A DNA stretch of 64,000 bases from Termitomyces sp. T153 (Eukaryota; Basidiomycota; Agaricomycetes; Agaricales; Lyophyllaceae): contig JACKQL020000078.1 in NCBI GenBank assembly GCA_018296165.2, forward strand, positions 124,001-188,000, read 5' to 3'. A program made the translations under genes and the position numbers. The notes below the pieces were generated by a model, which saw only the letters and a list, made by a program, of their open reading frames with translations, ran no database searches and was not told where the DNA came from. The number at the start of each line of letters is the position of its first letter. Positions within the stretch are counted from its first letter, which is position 1. Below, piece by piece: positions 1-11,530 of this stretch.

Positions 1-475
1 CTCCATCGGCATGGGCAGCAGGTGTAGCTGTCCAGAAGAGAGTGGTGTTGGGGCTTGGTCCAGCGATAGAGATTGCATATACTAGTGTAGGACCCAATAT
101 ACTAGAACATCTGGGGCCACTAGTAGTTCAGCAAGACTAGCTCCAATGTTTTCCATTGTCTGGGGTGCTGAGTGATGTGGGAGTTATGGTGTTGCTCTAC
201 AATCCTCTGGTGGAGCTCCAGAATGTTGGGCACATAGATACAATCCCTGAAGGTCAAGATCCTATCCCAGAGGGCCCATTTGTCTGCATGTTTGGCACCA
301 GTGATACATCCCAACATTAGCACCTGAGCTGCCTGCACAATGAGTTCCTTCTGCTGACCATCCCAGTTACTCTGCCAGATGTTCTGGAGGATGTCTACCT
401 CTGCTCCCTTGATGGCTAGACCTTCCATGGCTTAGATTGTAAACAGTTTGGGGCAGAGGAGCACAATGTTGCTGT
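1..475 (-). pseudogene. Family-C chromovirus (C1) pol fragment: RNase H tail and integrase zinc-binding region, broken
   Basis: Minus-strand remnant of a Ty3/gypsy polyprotein. The frame at 120-428 ends in the integrase HHCC approach (pattern H-x3-V-x2-H-H ... H-P-x-x-W-K-T-L-E-L-V-x-x-N-Y). The next codons read stop-W-P-Q-M-F-stop-Y-I-G where this family normally has N-Y-W-W-P-x-M-S-R-Y-I-G, so a Trp and an Arg codon have become TAG. Upstream (towards 475) it reads G-K-D-N-S-N-I-V-L-L, which continues directly from 14714-14880 once element E1 is removed. It is therefore the downstream half of a pol gene split by E1. No function is expected. Family assignment is by motif order and is firm; exact limits beyond the window are unknown. 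Confidence 0.85.
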
Positions 476-480
476 TGTCC
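476..480. repeat. Target-site duplication (TGTCC) left of E1
   Basis: TGTCC at 476-480 is repeated exactly at 14709-14713, directly outside the two E1 LTRs. A 5-bp duplication is the usual footprint of Ty3/gypsy integration and fixes the limits of E1. Confidence 0.9.
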
Positions 481-696
481 TATAACAGAGTGCCTGTTAC
501 ACACTTTACATACATAACTAATTATATGATTATTTAATTATACTGATAGCCTCACCTGACACTATTCCTAAAAGTACTATACACCTACTTAAATAAGGCA
601 GCACCTTACTTCATACTTTGTAGACAGACCTATTGACTGGTTTTGACTTATGGAGTGTGAATCATAAGCTGTGCAAACTGTAATGGAAATGTTACA
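481..696 (+). repeat. E1 5' LTR (216 bp)
   Basis: Aligns along its length with 14493-14708. It starts TATAAC (the right copy has TGTAAT) and ends GTTACA. The TG-to-TA change at the first dinucleotide would by itself impair integrase end recognition. Confidence 0.88.
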
Positions 697-1540
697 TTTT
701 TTTTCAAGTCAAATGAGCAATAACTTGTTTGTGGGGGAAGAACCCAAACTTTTAAAAAAGAAGTTCACTGCCACTAGTTGCAATCAGCATGTCAATATAG
801 GTTGATCAGGCTGCCAATGCAGTGTGTGGTCCATTGGATGGGTCAGCATGGCTGTTGAGGTCATTGGCAAACTGAAATAAGTATGTGGGTGCCTAGCCTA
901 ATATAGTGCAGTACACTGCCACAAGTAAGCTTTGCCTTGGCTGGCTCATACCATCATGGGTTCTGAATCTTGGGATTGATCTTATCCAAAAAATAGCATC
1001 TGGGCATGGGGAAGGTTGTGAGTTGACTAGAGGATGGCATGAGCTTGCTGATCAGGCTATCAAAAGTCCTACACCAATCAACTCCAACTAAGCCATGCTG
1101 AGTATAGCTGAGTTTAGAAATTGGGATGGCATGTTAGCAGCAGATGGGGAGGGATTTATAGGTGGGAAGCAGTATGAACTCCAAAGGACCAAATTGAGGT
1201 AAAGTAGCTATGAGGTGTAACCAGCACACTTGAAAAGGTGTCAGGCCAGAGTACCTATTGGATGTGTCTGTAATTACCACCCCCTTTAAACTGCAGGACC
1301 TAGGACACTATGAACATGTGTAAAATAGGGCTTTAAGTAAATAAAACAATTCAATCAATCAAAAGCAATCAGCATGTTAAAACCTTGACATGCACCTTCC
1401 ACAATGGGCACAGTGGTGACCATGAAAGGTCAGGTGCTCAGGCCTAGGTCCAAGACAGAGTTTGATGAAGCATTGAAGAATGCTCCACATGGGGATATCA
1501 GAATGTGCCACATCATATCATGACTGAGGCAGGGAGAGTG
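697..1540 (+). other. E1 leader between 5' LTR and gag
   Basis: No convincing coding frame. It opens with a T8 run and CAAGTCAAA, weakly complementary to TTTTGACTT within the LTR, so a self-primed start is possible but not established. Positions about 1171-1290 share a segment with about 62175-62290 (see findings). An A/T-rich stretch with short AATC repeats lies at about 1335-1372. Confidence 0.5.
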
Positions 1541-1542
1541 CT

Positions 1543-4116
1543 GTGATGCCAGGAGGACTGCCAGCAGTCACTTCAGTGACCACCTGCAAGTGGTCAGGAG
1601 GGCATTCCAGCAGAGGGCTCTCAAGGGCCCTCTACTCAACTATATCCAACAGCAGAGCCAGGAGGCACAGTGGAGTTAGCAGACAAGGGGGAAACCCCCT
1701 TGTATGCACCCATAGTGCTGAGGCTGGAAGGACTCCGATCCTTCCCAGTTGCCACAGGAAGTCAGATTGACTCCTCAACAGTGGGAACACAGCTGAGGAG
1801 TGGAGAAGACCCCTTATACAGGGCTTGCAGATCTCTAAGATTGTGAGCTGGGCCAGCACTGGGTATGCAATTGGCAGCCTTAGCTGCATTCATTGAGACA
1901 ATACCAGAGGATGTTAGAGACACCTCTGATATGGATGGTGAGGCTCATCCAAAAGACATTCTTCATAGAAGGGTGATGGTGTTCTGGCAGAACTATGTTG
2001 AGGTTCCTAAGACCTCAACTCAGCAACATTTAGCTACTAGAGTAGCTAATCACATTGCAATTCAGAGATTGCTAGGAGACAATATCATCCCAACTGATTC
2101 AGGAAAATATATGGATATTTATATGCTGTTGTTAGCACAAGAGGTAATGGATTACTCTAGCACACAAAGCTGTGGGGATCACAGACATTGTCTTTGATGC
2201 CATCTGCATATATTGGAGGAGCCTATGTGCCCTACTATCTCTAGTCAACAAAGTGTTGACTCTGTTGCAAGCACTGCAACAGCCTGGCAAGACACCACAT
2301 GATTATGTGGCTAGAAAGGCTGCTGTGAACTATCAACAATGGGCCACATTGGGCACAATCATAGCACTGGACTTAGCATCTACTGATGCAGAGTCAGTGA
2401 TTATGGTAGAGCAACCAGTGGTGCAGTGTAGACTGGGTGGATCTACATGGAGAGCACTGACTTGGGAAGATCAAATTGCTCTACAGCAATTTTGCAATGG
2501 GGACATGGAGGACCTTGAACAATTCTATGTGGATGATCAAGGAGTGGTGTTCCAATGGAATACCACCTATGATGCTTTGCCTGAAGGATACATTCCACTG
2601 GAATGAACTAGGCCAATTAAGAAGGAGGAGAGTGATTCTTACTCTCCTCTCACAGATGGACATGCTGGGACTGGTCAGAGCTCTGCAAATTCCCAGAGAC
2701 ACACAGGTTGTGAAGAAAATGCTCCCACAAACTGGTCTGGAGAAAGACTTGCTGGTGGAGGAGACCCAGGATTGGGAATCACCAGAAAGTGATCCTGTGG
2801 TGTCTCTTTCATTTATGCTGCACTGTAGACTCCAAGGGCCAGGAGGATGAGGTGGAGGACCAGTGAGAGGACCACCTTTTCCTGGTTGTGGACTACCACC
2901 ATCCTCAGGAGGTCCACTAGGTCCAGGAGGACCAGATGAGGGCCCTCTTGGTGAGGACAATGGTGTGGGACACAGAGCTGTAAGGAGGAGGACTACAGTC
3001 CTCCCAGAGAGACAATCACAGCAGTTTTCAATGCCACTGCAACATTGTGGATGCTTCACAACTCCAGGAGTGAAGGAAGCCCACAAATATTACCACCAGA
3101 CAATGCATGATTGTCTGAGGAAATTGATGGAACAGTTGCTTGCAGTACAACTGGCTATTCCAGAAGGACTCAAGCCTAGGCAGAGTGATCCATTAAAAAC
3201 AATTACTCACTATGCAGGGTCTGTCAAGTTCAGCAAACTTGAAGACTGGCTGATGAGCATTTGCATAGCTCAGCATGGTGGGGATGGGTGCAATTGCAAG
3301 AAAGTCCTAATTTTAATGGACTTCCTAGCTGTGAGTGTGCTGAAATGGTACATATGACATGTCATACATGTCAATAGGGCCCAATCCCACTAGAGGTTTG
3401 AGGACATGATCCTTGGACTGTATGACTGGTTTGTACAGTCTTCAACAATGCAAGATGCATGCAACACATTCTATGATGCAGTGTATGCAGTCAAAGAGGG
3501 AGTGCAAGGCTTCTATAATGCCTTGCTTGACCATGCTCAAAACATGGCCATGTTCCCTGACAAATTCACCATTCATGAGCAGTTCTTGGAGAGAATACCC
3601 TCTGACATGCTTGTGGCATCAATATGTGACAGTGGACTGGCTCCCAAATTAAATACAGTCAAGGAATTTGTCTTGGAGGCCAAGGCTTATGAAAGCAGCA
3701 TTACAACTGCTGCACACTACTTGGAGAACAGCAAGAAAAGTCAGTCAGGACAGCAGCTGTTGGTAGCAGCAGTGTAGTCCCCAGCAATTGGGACTGCATT
3801 AGCCAAGTGGACAGAGGTGACCAGACATCATGGTTGGTCACAGATATTGCAGTCAGCAAAGAGGCCAGCTATACACATGGCCTCAAGACCACTGCTACCA
3901 AGAGCCAGTTTGGGCTTGGGGCCCTCCCAACCTGGGGCTGCAGTGCAGGCAGCTAGAAAACATCTCACTGCAGGGAAAAATGTAGTGGCCATAGCATCAG
4001 GCCAACCCAGCAAGGATGCTGGGCAGGCTGCAAACTGCAATAAGTCCAAGAAGGCTGGGCACTTTGCATGTAAATGCAGGGAGCCAGCTAAACCAGCTCC
4101 CCAGGTATTTGTGTGA
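1543..4116 (+). pseudogene. E1 gag (N-terminal region, capsid domain, zinc knuckle), degenerate
   Basis: Several frames carry pieces of one gag protein. At 1865-2606 is an N-terminal region shared with H (41486-42521, minus). At 2607-3000 is a Gly/Pro-rich linker. At 3080-3777 is the retrotransposon capsid domain (retrotrans_gag), recognisable from F-E-D-M-I-L-G-L-Y-D-x-F-V ... G-V-Q-G-F-Y-N-x-L-x-D-H-A-Q-N-M. At 3817-4116 is a basic tail with a decayed CCHC knuckle (G-H-F-A-C-K-C). Stops and frame breaks separate the parts. Gag would form the virus-like particle; here it cannot be made intact. Confidence 0.8.
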
Positions 4117-4143
4117 GCAGCTCAAATAGCTGCTCTGTCAGAT

Positions 4144-5142
4144 GTGGGGGAAGCCAATGATGAGCAGGAGGAAGAGCCTGCTGAGGCTGAGGCCAACAAT
4201 GTGTTTGAGTCTGATGGGACTCAGGAGCATGGTGAAGAGTATGTTGAATTGGAACCATGCAGCAACAGATACTATACTCACAATAGTGATAGTGAGGGAC
4301 TATTTGCCCTCACAGAGATTCCTCTTGGTGAGCATAGGGAAAAAAAACCTAGCAACAAGGTTTGCATGCAAAAAGTGTGGCTTGTAGCATCCAAAGACAC
4401 TGTGGAATGTCCAGTGCTGCCAGCACAAGACAAGGAATGTCTTGTCACTTGGGTAGAGGTGAATGGCCACTGAGCATGGATGCTATGGGATTTAGGGAGT
4501 ACTACCTCTGTAATCACCCCATTTTTCATGCATGTGGCTGGGATCTGGGTGGCACCATTGACCACCTCCATTACCCTACAGCTAGATACATTTGGGAAGT
4601 TGTTTCATAGTGAACTATGGTGCCAGAGTTACCATGAAGGTCCCTAGCAAGATTTACAATGTTTATACAGATGTTACAAACTTTGATTGCTATGACATGA
4701 TTGTAGGGCAACCATTCATGAGAACCCATAAGGTTCTCCTTGATTTTGCAGATGACCAGGTGGTCATTAATAGACAGGTGACTCCAGCTCATAATTTAGA
4801 GCTGGAGGATTCCAGCAGCCATGCACAACATTTCTGCATGGTGGAGAAGTGGTGTGCCAAGTGACCTTGACTCCCTGGTGGACTCAGGCAGCCTACTGTA
4901 GAAGAGGTAGTGGATGAGGATGAAGTCCAGGTAACTGAGAGTCTACCCAATGACCATCCATCCCTGTTGGCATTCAAAGAGGAGTTTCAAAGGAGTACTC
5001 TTCAAGAGGGGGGAGAGTATGCTAGAAGGATTGAGTTGACTCTTTGAAGGCAAGGAAAAGGAAGATTTGGGACAGACCAATCCCAAAGCCTATCCTTGAA
5101 TGGGCATACAATCTATTCATGCCACAAGAGTGGAATCAGGTT
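4144..5142 (+). pseudogene. E1 aspartic protease region, degenerate
   Basis: An acidic linker is followed by a retropepsin-like domain. Around 4440-4500 the frame reads K-E-C-L-V-T-W-V-E-V-N-G-H, a stop, then A-W-M-L-W-D-L-G-S. The usual active site D-S-G-S has become D-L-G-S. At 4592-4864 another frame continues as Y-G-A-R-V-T-M-K-V-P ... Y-D-M-I-V-G-Q-P-F-M-R-T-H-K-V-L-L-D-F, the conserved C-terminal half. The frame runs into the solo LTR at 5148, and the same coding sequence resumes at 6179. It is a shared-family domain with obvious loss of function. Confidence 0.75.
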
Positions 5143-5147
5143 ATAGC

Positions 5148-6178
5148 TGTCAGGTTCTGCTGACTACAGGGGCTCAGCTACACTGGTGAATCCTTACTAG
5201 GTGGATGCAATGTCCTGCACTTATAATCTAGCACTCTGGAGTTGGTACAGAGTAGAGAGACTTGCAAGGGGAAGCTAGGGGGAGCAGTCCAAGTAAGTCT
5301 GGAGTGGTCTGGAGAAGTCTAAGACCAAGTATATTAATGTTTGGCTTGAGCAGGCATTAGGAACAAGTTCATAAGTGCATGAATAGATTGCAGAGTAAAT
5401 GGAGGCTTTGCTAGTGATGGAGGAGGAGCTGGAGTTTGACAGGGGATCAATTAAGACTTGATGGGTTCCAGGACCAAGCAAAGAGCAAGGTCCAGAGTTG
5501 TTGTAGAATGTTTGGGGTTCATAGTGCATGCATGGAGTTTGTACTGATGTCAGAGATGGAAAGAACTTAGAGAAACAAAGGAAAGAGAGACAATTGAGAC
5601 AAGATGGAGATGAGGCAAGATGAGACAGAGAAGAGATAGACTTGGGACTAAAAATAGAAACAGAGACAGAGAGAAACACAAGACACAAGTAACCAATAAT
5701 GCAATATCAAGATTAGAGTACAAGGAGTTACTCTATGACTTATATACCAACTACTGGATAGCTCCAGAGAACAGTGGGTATGGCAGTGGGGCTTGACAGA
5801 GCTGTGCAGAGTCAACAGGTGTTGGGTACAGTTAAGGAGTGGGCTATAGTGATATTCTAATAGGATCAGCTGGGGATGTGGGCTGCTCTGAGGTCATCAG
5901 GGTGCTCTGAAGTAGGTTGGGGGAACTAGAGTGGGGGTTTGGGGGTGCATGACATGGTCAGGAATGGTGGAGGAAGTCTTAGGAGTTCAGAGTAAGTCAG
6001 GAGAAGTGTCAATGGCTGTAGAGAAGGTGTTAGAATTGACCAGGGGGCCATTGGGGTTTGCCAGAGAAGCACCAGAGTTGGCTATGGGTTGGGGAGTTTT
6101 GATGGGGCATCAGGGGGGATTCTGGGAGAGTGGCAGGTTGGGGACAATGTGTGGGGGTTCAGGGACCTGATCATGACA
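5148..6178 (-). repeat. Solo LTR of family A in E1 pol (1031 bp)
   Basis: On the plus strand it starts TGTCAGGTTCTGCTGAC and ends TCATGACA, the same ends as the LTRs of A1 and A2, so the LTR is in minus orientation. It is flanked by ATAGC (5143-5147) and ATAAC (6179-6183), a 5-bp TSD with one G-to-A change. Removing the LTR and one TSD copy rejoins the host frame as I-A-D-L-R-R-Q-E. It is a classic solo LTR left by LTR-LTR recombination. Confidence 0.88.
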
Positions 6179-7080
6179 ATAACTGATCTGAGAAGACAGG
6201 AAGAGGTAAGGAGATTAACCTCTGAGGACAAAATATATAGAATGGCTACAGAGGAGGAAACCAAGCCCAGTAAGTTCAAATACTTGTGGAGAGAAGCAAG
6301 AGGCAGGGCAACCCATGGCCCTGCTTGGCTGAACATACCAGACAAATCAGAGATTTGTCTGATGGCCTTGTGTGATAAGTACACAAGGCCTGTACCACCA
6401 GCAAAATTGGACAAGGAAGAGCATTGCTCTTTGCTGAGAGTAGTTGGGGGGAAGGCACAACCTTCTAAGCTAACAGAAGGCAATATTCTGTGCCTTCAAC
6501 TGCAGTGGTACAACAAGTTTAAAGATATTATCAATGGAACAAAGGAGGAGCTTCCTCCTTGGCAAGAAGTAAATTATGAGATAAATCTCATTAATGAGAC
6601 CAAATGGTACTCATACTTTATGCCAAGGTGTCCTGAGTCACTTCAGCAGCAATTGCAGGAAAAAATTGACTGCTATATGTGGGCTAAGTGGTGAGAACTA
6701 TGTGCAGCCAATCAGGCTGCACCACTACTATGCATCTCTAAGAAGGATGGATTCCTGTGGACATGGACAGCATTAGATGCTTGTCAGTGCAATCACAATA
6801 CTGTTAAGGATGTAATGTTCTTACTGGACTAAGAAGTCATTAGGGAGGATGTTGCTCATGCACCTGTGAGGTCAAAAATTGTCCTCACTAATGCATATGA
6901 GCAAGTGAGGATACATACATTGGACATACCTCAGACTGCATTTATGACTAATACTGCAACATATCACAGTAACATCATGCAGATTGGCAACTGTAACATG
7001 CCAGCCACATTCCAACATCTAATGACATCCATCTTTAGAGATGTCATTGGCAAGTGGATGCATGTCTACTTAGACAATAT
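6179..7080 (+). pseudogene. E1 reverse transcriptase, first part
   Basis: The frame at 6089-6694 carries the pre-RT spacer (P-P-W-Q-E-V-N-Y-E-I-N-L-I) and the RT start (C-P-E-S-L-Q-Q-Q-L-Q-E-K-I). The fingers/palm continue through A-P-L-L-C-I-S-K-K-D-G in another frame and 6866-7096 (S-K-I-V-L-T-N-A-Y-E-Q-V-R ... P-A-T-F-Q-H-L-M). It reaches the catalytic box as Y-L-D-N where Y-L-D-D is required. The second Asp is changed to Asn by one G-to-A transition, and the solo LTR at 7081 interrupts exactly this motif. Frameshifts near 6695-6860 also occur. Confidence 0.85.
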
Positions 7081-8232
7081 TGTCAGGTTCTGCTGACCAT
7101 AGGGGCTCAGCTACACTGGGCAAATCCTTACTAGGCAGACATAATATCCAGCACTGATAAATTAGTGTTTGGAGAAGGTCTAGACATTGGGGGCTTGTGA
7201 CAATAAGCAATGGAGAGTGATCCAAACAAGTTCAGGGTGGTCAGAAGAGGTTTGAAATGAGTTGTGGAGAAGGGATTGGACTTGATGAGGTGCCAGGTCC
7301 AAGTCCAGAAGCAAGTATTGAAGGTGCAGGGTAAGTGGAGGCCATGCAAGTGATGGGAGTGGGCCAGAGCTTGATGGGGGATCAATGGATATTGATGGGT
7401 TCTGGGGCCAAGTGAATAGTGAGGTCCAGAGTTGGTTTAAAGAATATTTGAAGGTTGTAATTGTAAGCACAGAGTTTGTAATGGGGTTGAGGTTGAGAGG
7501 ACTTGAACACAATAATGGAAACAGAGTCAAATGAGACAAGATTGAGACAAGAGCAAAAATAGATTTAAGCAGAGATACAAAATGATAACAAGAACAAGAA
7601 TGGAACTGGAGATGAGACAAGACTGGAAGACTAAGAAAAGACCAGGAGACTGAGAGAAAGGGAAACATAACATGGAACATTAAACACAAAAAGAGAGACA
7701 ATCAGAAACACATCAGATAAGGCAGGTAGATAGGTAATATTAAGACTAGAGTATGGGATGCTACTCTATGACTTATATACTGACTACTGGATAGCTCCAG
7801 GGGACAGCAGGTCTGGCAACAGGACTTGTCAGAGCCACACAGAGTTGACAGGTGTCAGTTGCAATCAGGGGACTGGCTGTGGTGATATTCTGATGGGATC
7901 AGTTGAGAACATGGGCTGTCCTGGAGTCATCATGATGCTCTGAGGTTGGTCAGGAAAACCAGGGTGATGAGTTGATGATATACACTGGAGTCAGAAACAG
8001 TGGAGGAGGGTTACAGGGGCTTGGGAGAGGCAGGGGGGCATCAATGGCTGCAGGGAAGGCATCAAGGTTAGCCAGGGGGCCATCAGGGTTTGCTGGGGAA
8101 GTGTTGGAGTTACCTGGAGTGGGTGCCATGGGTGGGCAAAGGTTGGGGAAGTCAAAGGGGGCAATGGAGGTGAATTCTGGAGAAATAGGTGGCTGGAAAT
8201 AAGGTCTGGAGTTCTGGGAATGAGTTGTGACA
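7081..8232 (-). repeat. Solo LTR of family A inside the RT catalytic motif (1152 bp)
   Basis: Starts TGTCAGGTTCTGCTGACC and ends GTTGTGACA, matching family-A LTR ends in minus orientation. The TSD is AATAT (7076-7080) and GATAT (8233-8237). The right copy keeps the ancestral Asp codon of the Y-L-D-D box; the left copy has Asn. A second solo family-A LTR lies 0.9 kb upstream, so the family has hit the same element twice. Confidence 0.9.
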
Positions 8233-9530
8233 GATATATTCATCTTTTTGAACTCCATTGAGGAACACAAGCAGCACCTCAGAGTAGTCTTTGAAAGACT
8301 ATGCAAAACCAAGCTCTACCTCAAATGAAAGAAGTGCAAGCTATATGCTGAGTATGTAGAGTGTCTTGGCCATGTAATTGACTCACAGGGTATACACCCT
8401 GACATAGAGAAGTTGAATAAAATCCAGGAGTGGCACACTCCTAGAACCTACAACTACATCTAAAGGTTTGTTGGGTTGGTAAACTACATTAGAAACTTTC
8501 TGCCTAATGTATTTGCATACACTGGGCCATTAATGGCCATGACACAGAATGGGTTGCATTTTGTTGGCAACCCATCTACCAACAGTGTTTTGACATCTCC
8601 TCAAGTGGCAGGATAAGCTTCTGGAGTATAAGATCTGTGTGATAACAGATCATAAAGTGCTGGAGTTCTTTCAAAACTCAATAGAACTTGTCACCACATC
8701 AAAAACAGTGGACAGATAATATGTTGAGATTTAATTTTGACATTATATATCTAAAGAGAGAGATCAATAAGGTAGTAGACTGTTTATCCTGCTACTTTGA
8801 AAGCAACTCTCCTTGAGATGTACACCACATTTATGACTACATCTGCACAGATGCTTGTATTGACCTAGAGGGGGATGATCTGCCCCCTATGCACATATAG
8901 GAAATGCAAGTGCAGCTGGATCAAATATGTGCTCTCTGTGATGGACCTAGCCATGGATGTAGGCAAGTGTGCAATTGTCATGAAATTTGTGATGAGAAAA
9001 CACACATACTAGCTGCCAGTAGTGATAGCAAAGGAGATTCAGCCCAAGCTCAATGTGGGTCTGATATTGTGGGGGATGAGATAGATATGTCTCTTGGAAA
9101 AGCCATCTAGAAATGGCCCAGTCCTTGCAACTCCAGAATAGGACAGACAGGGAATTTCTCCATTGAATCCAATTCCTGTACAGCAAAGACAAGCTCTTTG
9201 CTGAGATCCTGACTTGACCAAAGGTCTATAAGTCCTTCTGCCTCCAGGATAAGCTAATCTGGACTACCAACATCTTGGGCCATGAGGTGCTTTGTATACC
9301 TCATGATCAAGAGTTGGTAACCAGTGTGCTTGAGCAAGCACACAATGTAATGGGGCATTTTGGCACCAAGAGAACAATGGAGTACATTTGTTGTTGGTAT
9401 TAGTGGCCAACAGTGGTCACAAACACACATGCATTCTGTACCACTTGTCAGCTGTGCCAGCAGGTGAAAGGAAGTAATAAGCTCCCTTCAGGGAAGTTAT
9501 ATTCCCTGCCTGTGCCAATTAAACCCTGAG
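8233..9530 (+). pseudogene. E1 RT thumb, RNase H and integrase zinc-binding region
   Basis: Directly after the solo LTR the frame resumes D-I-F-I-F-L-N-S-I-E-E-H-K-Q-H-L-R, the conserved sequence following Y-L-D-D. Then C-L-G-H-V-I-D and F-V-G-L-V-N-Y-I-R-N-F-L-P (RT connection), an RNase H trace (I-T-D-H-K-V-L-E-F-F-Q-N near 8640) and the linker before the HHCC domain (about 9330-9470: A-H-N-V-M-G-H-F-G, then C-x2-C around T-C-Q-L-C-Q-Q). Multiple stops break it. Position in the element and motif order make the assignment secure. Confidence 0.78.
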
Positions 9531-9532
9531 AT

Positions 9533-10625
9533 TTGATAGGGATGGACTTTATAGGTCTGTTCCCTGAATTAAAAGGGTATAACTACCTATGGGTAGTTAT
9601 ATGTTGGATGATGAGCATGGTGCACCTTATCCTGGTGCACACCACCATAACAACTTTGCAGCTGTTCTGGATCTACATGCATGAGGTTGTGAGGCTATAT
9701 AGCCTTCCAAGCTCAATCATCAGTGATCAAGTCTTGAAGTTCACATCAAAATGGTGGCATGAACTGTATAAGTTGTTAGGAGCAAAGCTCCTAATATCTA
9801 CATCTTTTTATCTGCAGGCCAATGGTCAGACTGAATGTGCCAATTGGAATGTTGGTCAGATCTTGCATATAGTGGTACAACCAGACCAAAAAGACTGGTT
9901 AAGTTGAATAGACTTGACAGAGTTCACAATAAACACAAGCATTTCTAAGATGACACAGTTTGCACTGTTCAAGTTGAACAGTGGATATATGCCATCTGTG
10001 ATATGAGAGATTAGGGCAGACACTGCAATTCCAAGAGGAATCCAGCAGTTTGCCTGCCAAGCTCTAGAGAACTTGGCAGCAGCACATGATACAGTTATAG
10101 AGGCACACATCTTTCAGACACATCTGGCCAACTCACATCACAAGCCTGACCCCAAGCTAGAGAAAGGTGCATTAGTGTACCTTTCAACAAACAATCTCAA
10201 CCTACCTAAAGGCAGAGCAAGAAAGCTCTGCCCTAGGTGGGTTGGGCCATATAGGATTCTGGAGGCCTATAGTGAGACCTCCAACTATGTATTGGAGTTG
10301 CCTATGGCACTCCAGGAATGAAGAATACATCCTAAGTTCCATGTGTTGTTGCTGCACCAGTACAAGGCCAGCAACAATGCTCTATTTTCTAACAGGGTAA
10401 TGCCAGAGCCCTATGATTTTGGTGCCCCAGACAACCAGGAATGGTTTGTTGATGACCTAGTAGGTCATTGTTGGGATGGTAAGAACCACAAGTTTGAGGT
10501 TTGTTGGAGTCTTGGGGACACCACTTAGGAGTCTCTTATGCCCTGCAAGGACCTGGCAGCCCTTGACAGATACTTAGAGCTGCAGGGCATGCAGCACCCT
10601 GCACAGTTGGCTAGAAGGTCTAAGT
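9533..10625 (+). pseudogene. E1 integrase core and C-terminal chromodomain
   Basis: The frame at 9533-9907 and its continuation carry the rve integrase core. All three catalytic acids are still present: the D of G-M-D-F-I-G, the D of I-I-S-D-Q and the E of G-Q-T-E-C-A-N. The C-terminal domain follows (10073-10321, R-K-L-C-P-R-W-V-G-P-Y-R-I-L). A chromodomain-like segment starts near 10430 (E-W-F-V-D-D-L-V-G-H ... F-E-V-C-W-S-L-G-D) and goes through a stop at a Trp position. Chromodomains direct integration to particular chromatin. Three stop codons or frame breaks make it non-functional. Confidence 0.85.
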
Positions 10626-11530
10626 TAACTTGACTTAGTCCCAGAAGTTGACAGGCCACCATGCTGGTGGCCATCAATGATTATATCAGCCAATTTTTTG
10701 GCTGAGTGCAAAGTCCAACTAGACTTGGTCTTCTTCCACATTGTTGATGCTATGCACCAACTGTATAAAGGAGACTACTTGCTCATGGACAAGAAAAAGA
10801 AATGACCAGGAAAGGCAGACATAGATCTGCCAGAGTATTTATTGAGCTCTGTCCAGAGCTCAAAAGGGGGAGGGTCAGAGAGTAGCTCACTCCCTGGCTT
10901 TGGTGGCTTTGCTGCATTGGCAGAAGGCTTGGTGCTGGGGGATATAGCACCCCCAATGATGAGAAGAGTGGCCCCAGCTCAAAGAGACATGAGGCCCACA
11001 AGTAGGGGACCATCAGTGGTGCCAGGAGATGTAGCTCTGCTGAGTTATGCAGTGGCAATGCAGCAGTTGCCAGTGGGGGGACATGGTCTGCCCCCACAAT
11101 GAGGTGGAGCAGGCAGAGGGCATGGAGGACCATCAGCCCCCACCAAGGAGCAGTGAGAGGACATGGGGGACCACTGGCCCCCCTTCAATTTAACTTTGGA
11201 TACCCTGTGGCCACACACCCAGTGTGGTGCCAGGAGTTCCAACAATATATAATGCCACAATTTACTGTAGTCCCACCTCCAGTAGCTGGTCCTGGCCATA
11301 CAATAGGCATGGCAGGTAAACAATGACCTGCCACTATGTCATCACAAGTAGGGTTCTTGGTTCCTGCAGCATCATCAGCAGATACAATGGAGGGGGACAA
11401 CAAAGGCCTAGAGTTGATTGCAGCTCTGATGCATTTGTTAGCACCTTCTCAGTAGTTGTATCTGCCATTGCTTACTGGGATGCATGCCTCAGATGCACCT
11501 CCTTCATTGTCAAGTGTGTTAGGGTGACCA
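10626..11530 (+). other. E1 spacer between pol and the extra ORF
   Basis: Low-confidence coding. Gly/Pro/Ala-rich short frames occur on both strands (for example 10842-11102 plus) with no recognisable domain. It probably holds the start of the extra ORF or its leader. Confidence 0.4.

Noticed and set aside
697..720. A self-priming PBS for E1 like that of family A
   Set aside because: Only about eight bases of complementarity (AAGTCAAA with TTTTGACTT), separated from the LTR by a T-run, and no TATA box at the right distance.
2481..3086. A 201-codon Pro-rich minus ORF
   Set aside because: It is the shadow of the Gly/Pro-rich gag linker on the plus strand; the gag motifs continue on both sides on plus.
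5275..5688. A 137-codon minus ORF (and similar ones at 7180-7701, 15558-16208)
   Set aside because: They lie wholly inside family-A LTRs, whose purine-rich strand keeps one frame open; frames differ between LTR copies.
8947..9192. Short minus ORFs opposite E1 pol
   Set aside because: They overlap the recognised RNase H/integrase linker and have no motif; treated as shadows.
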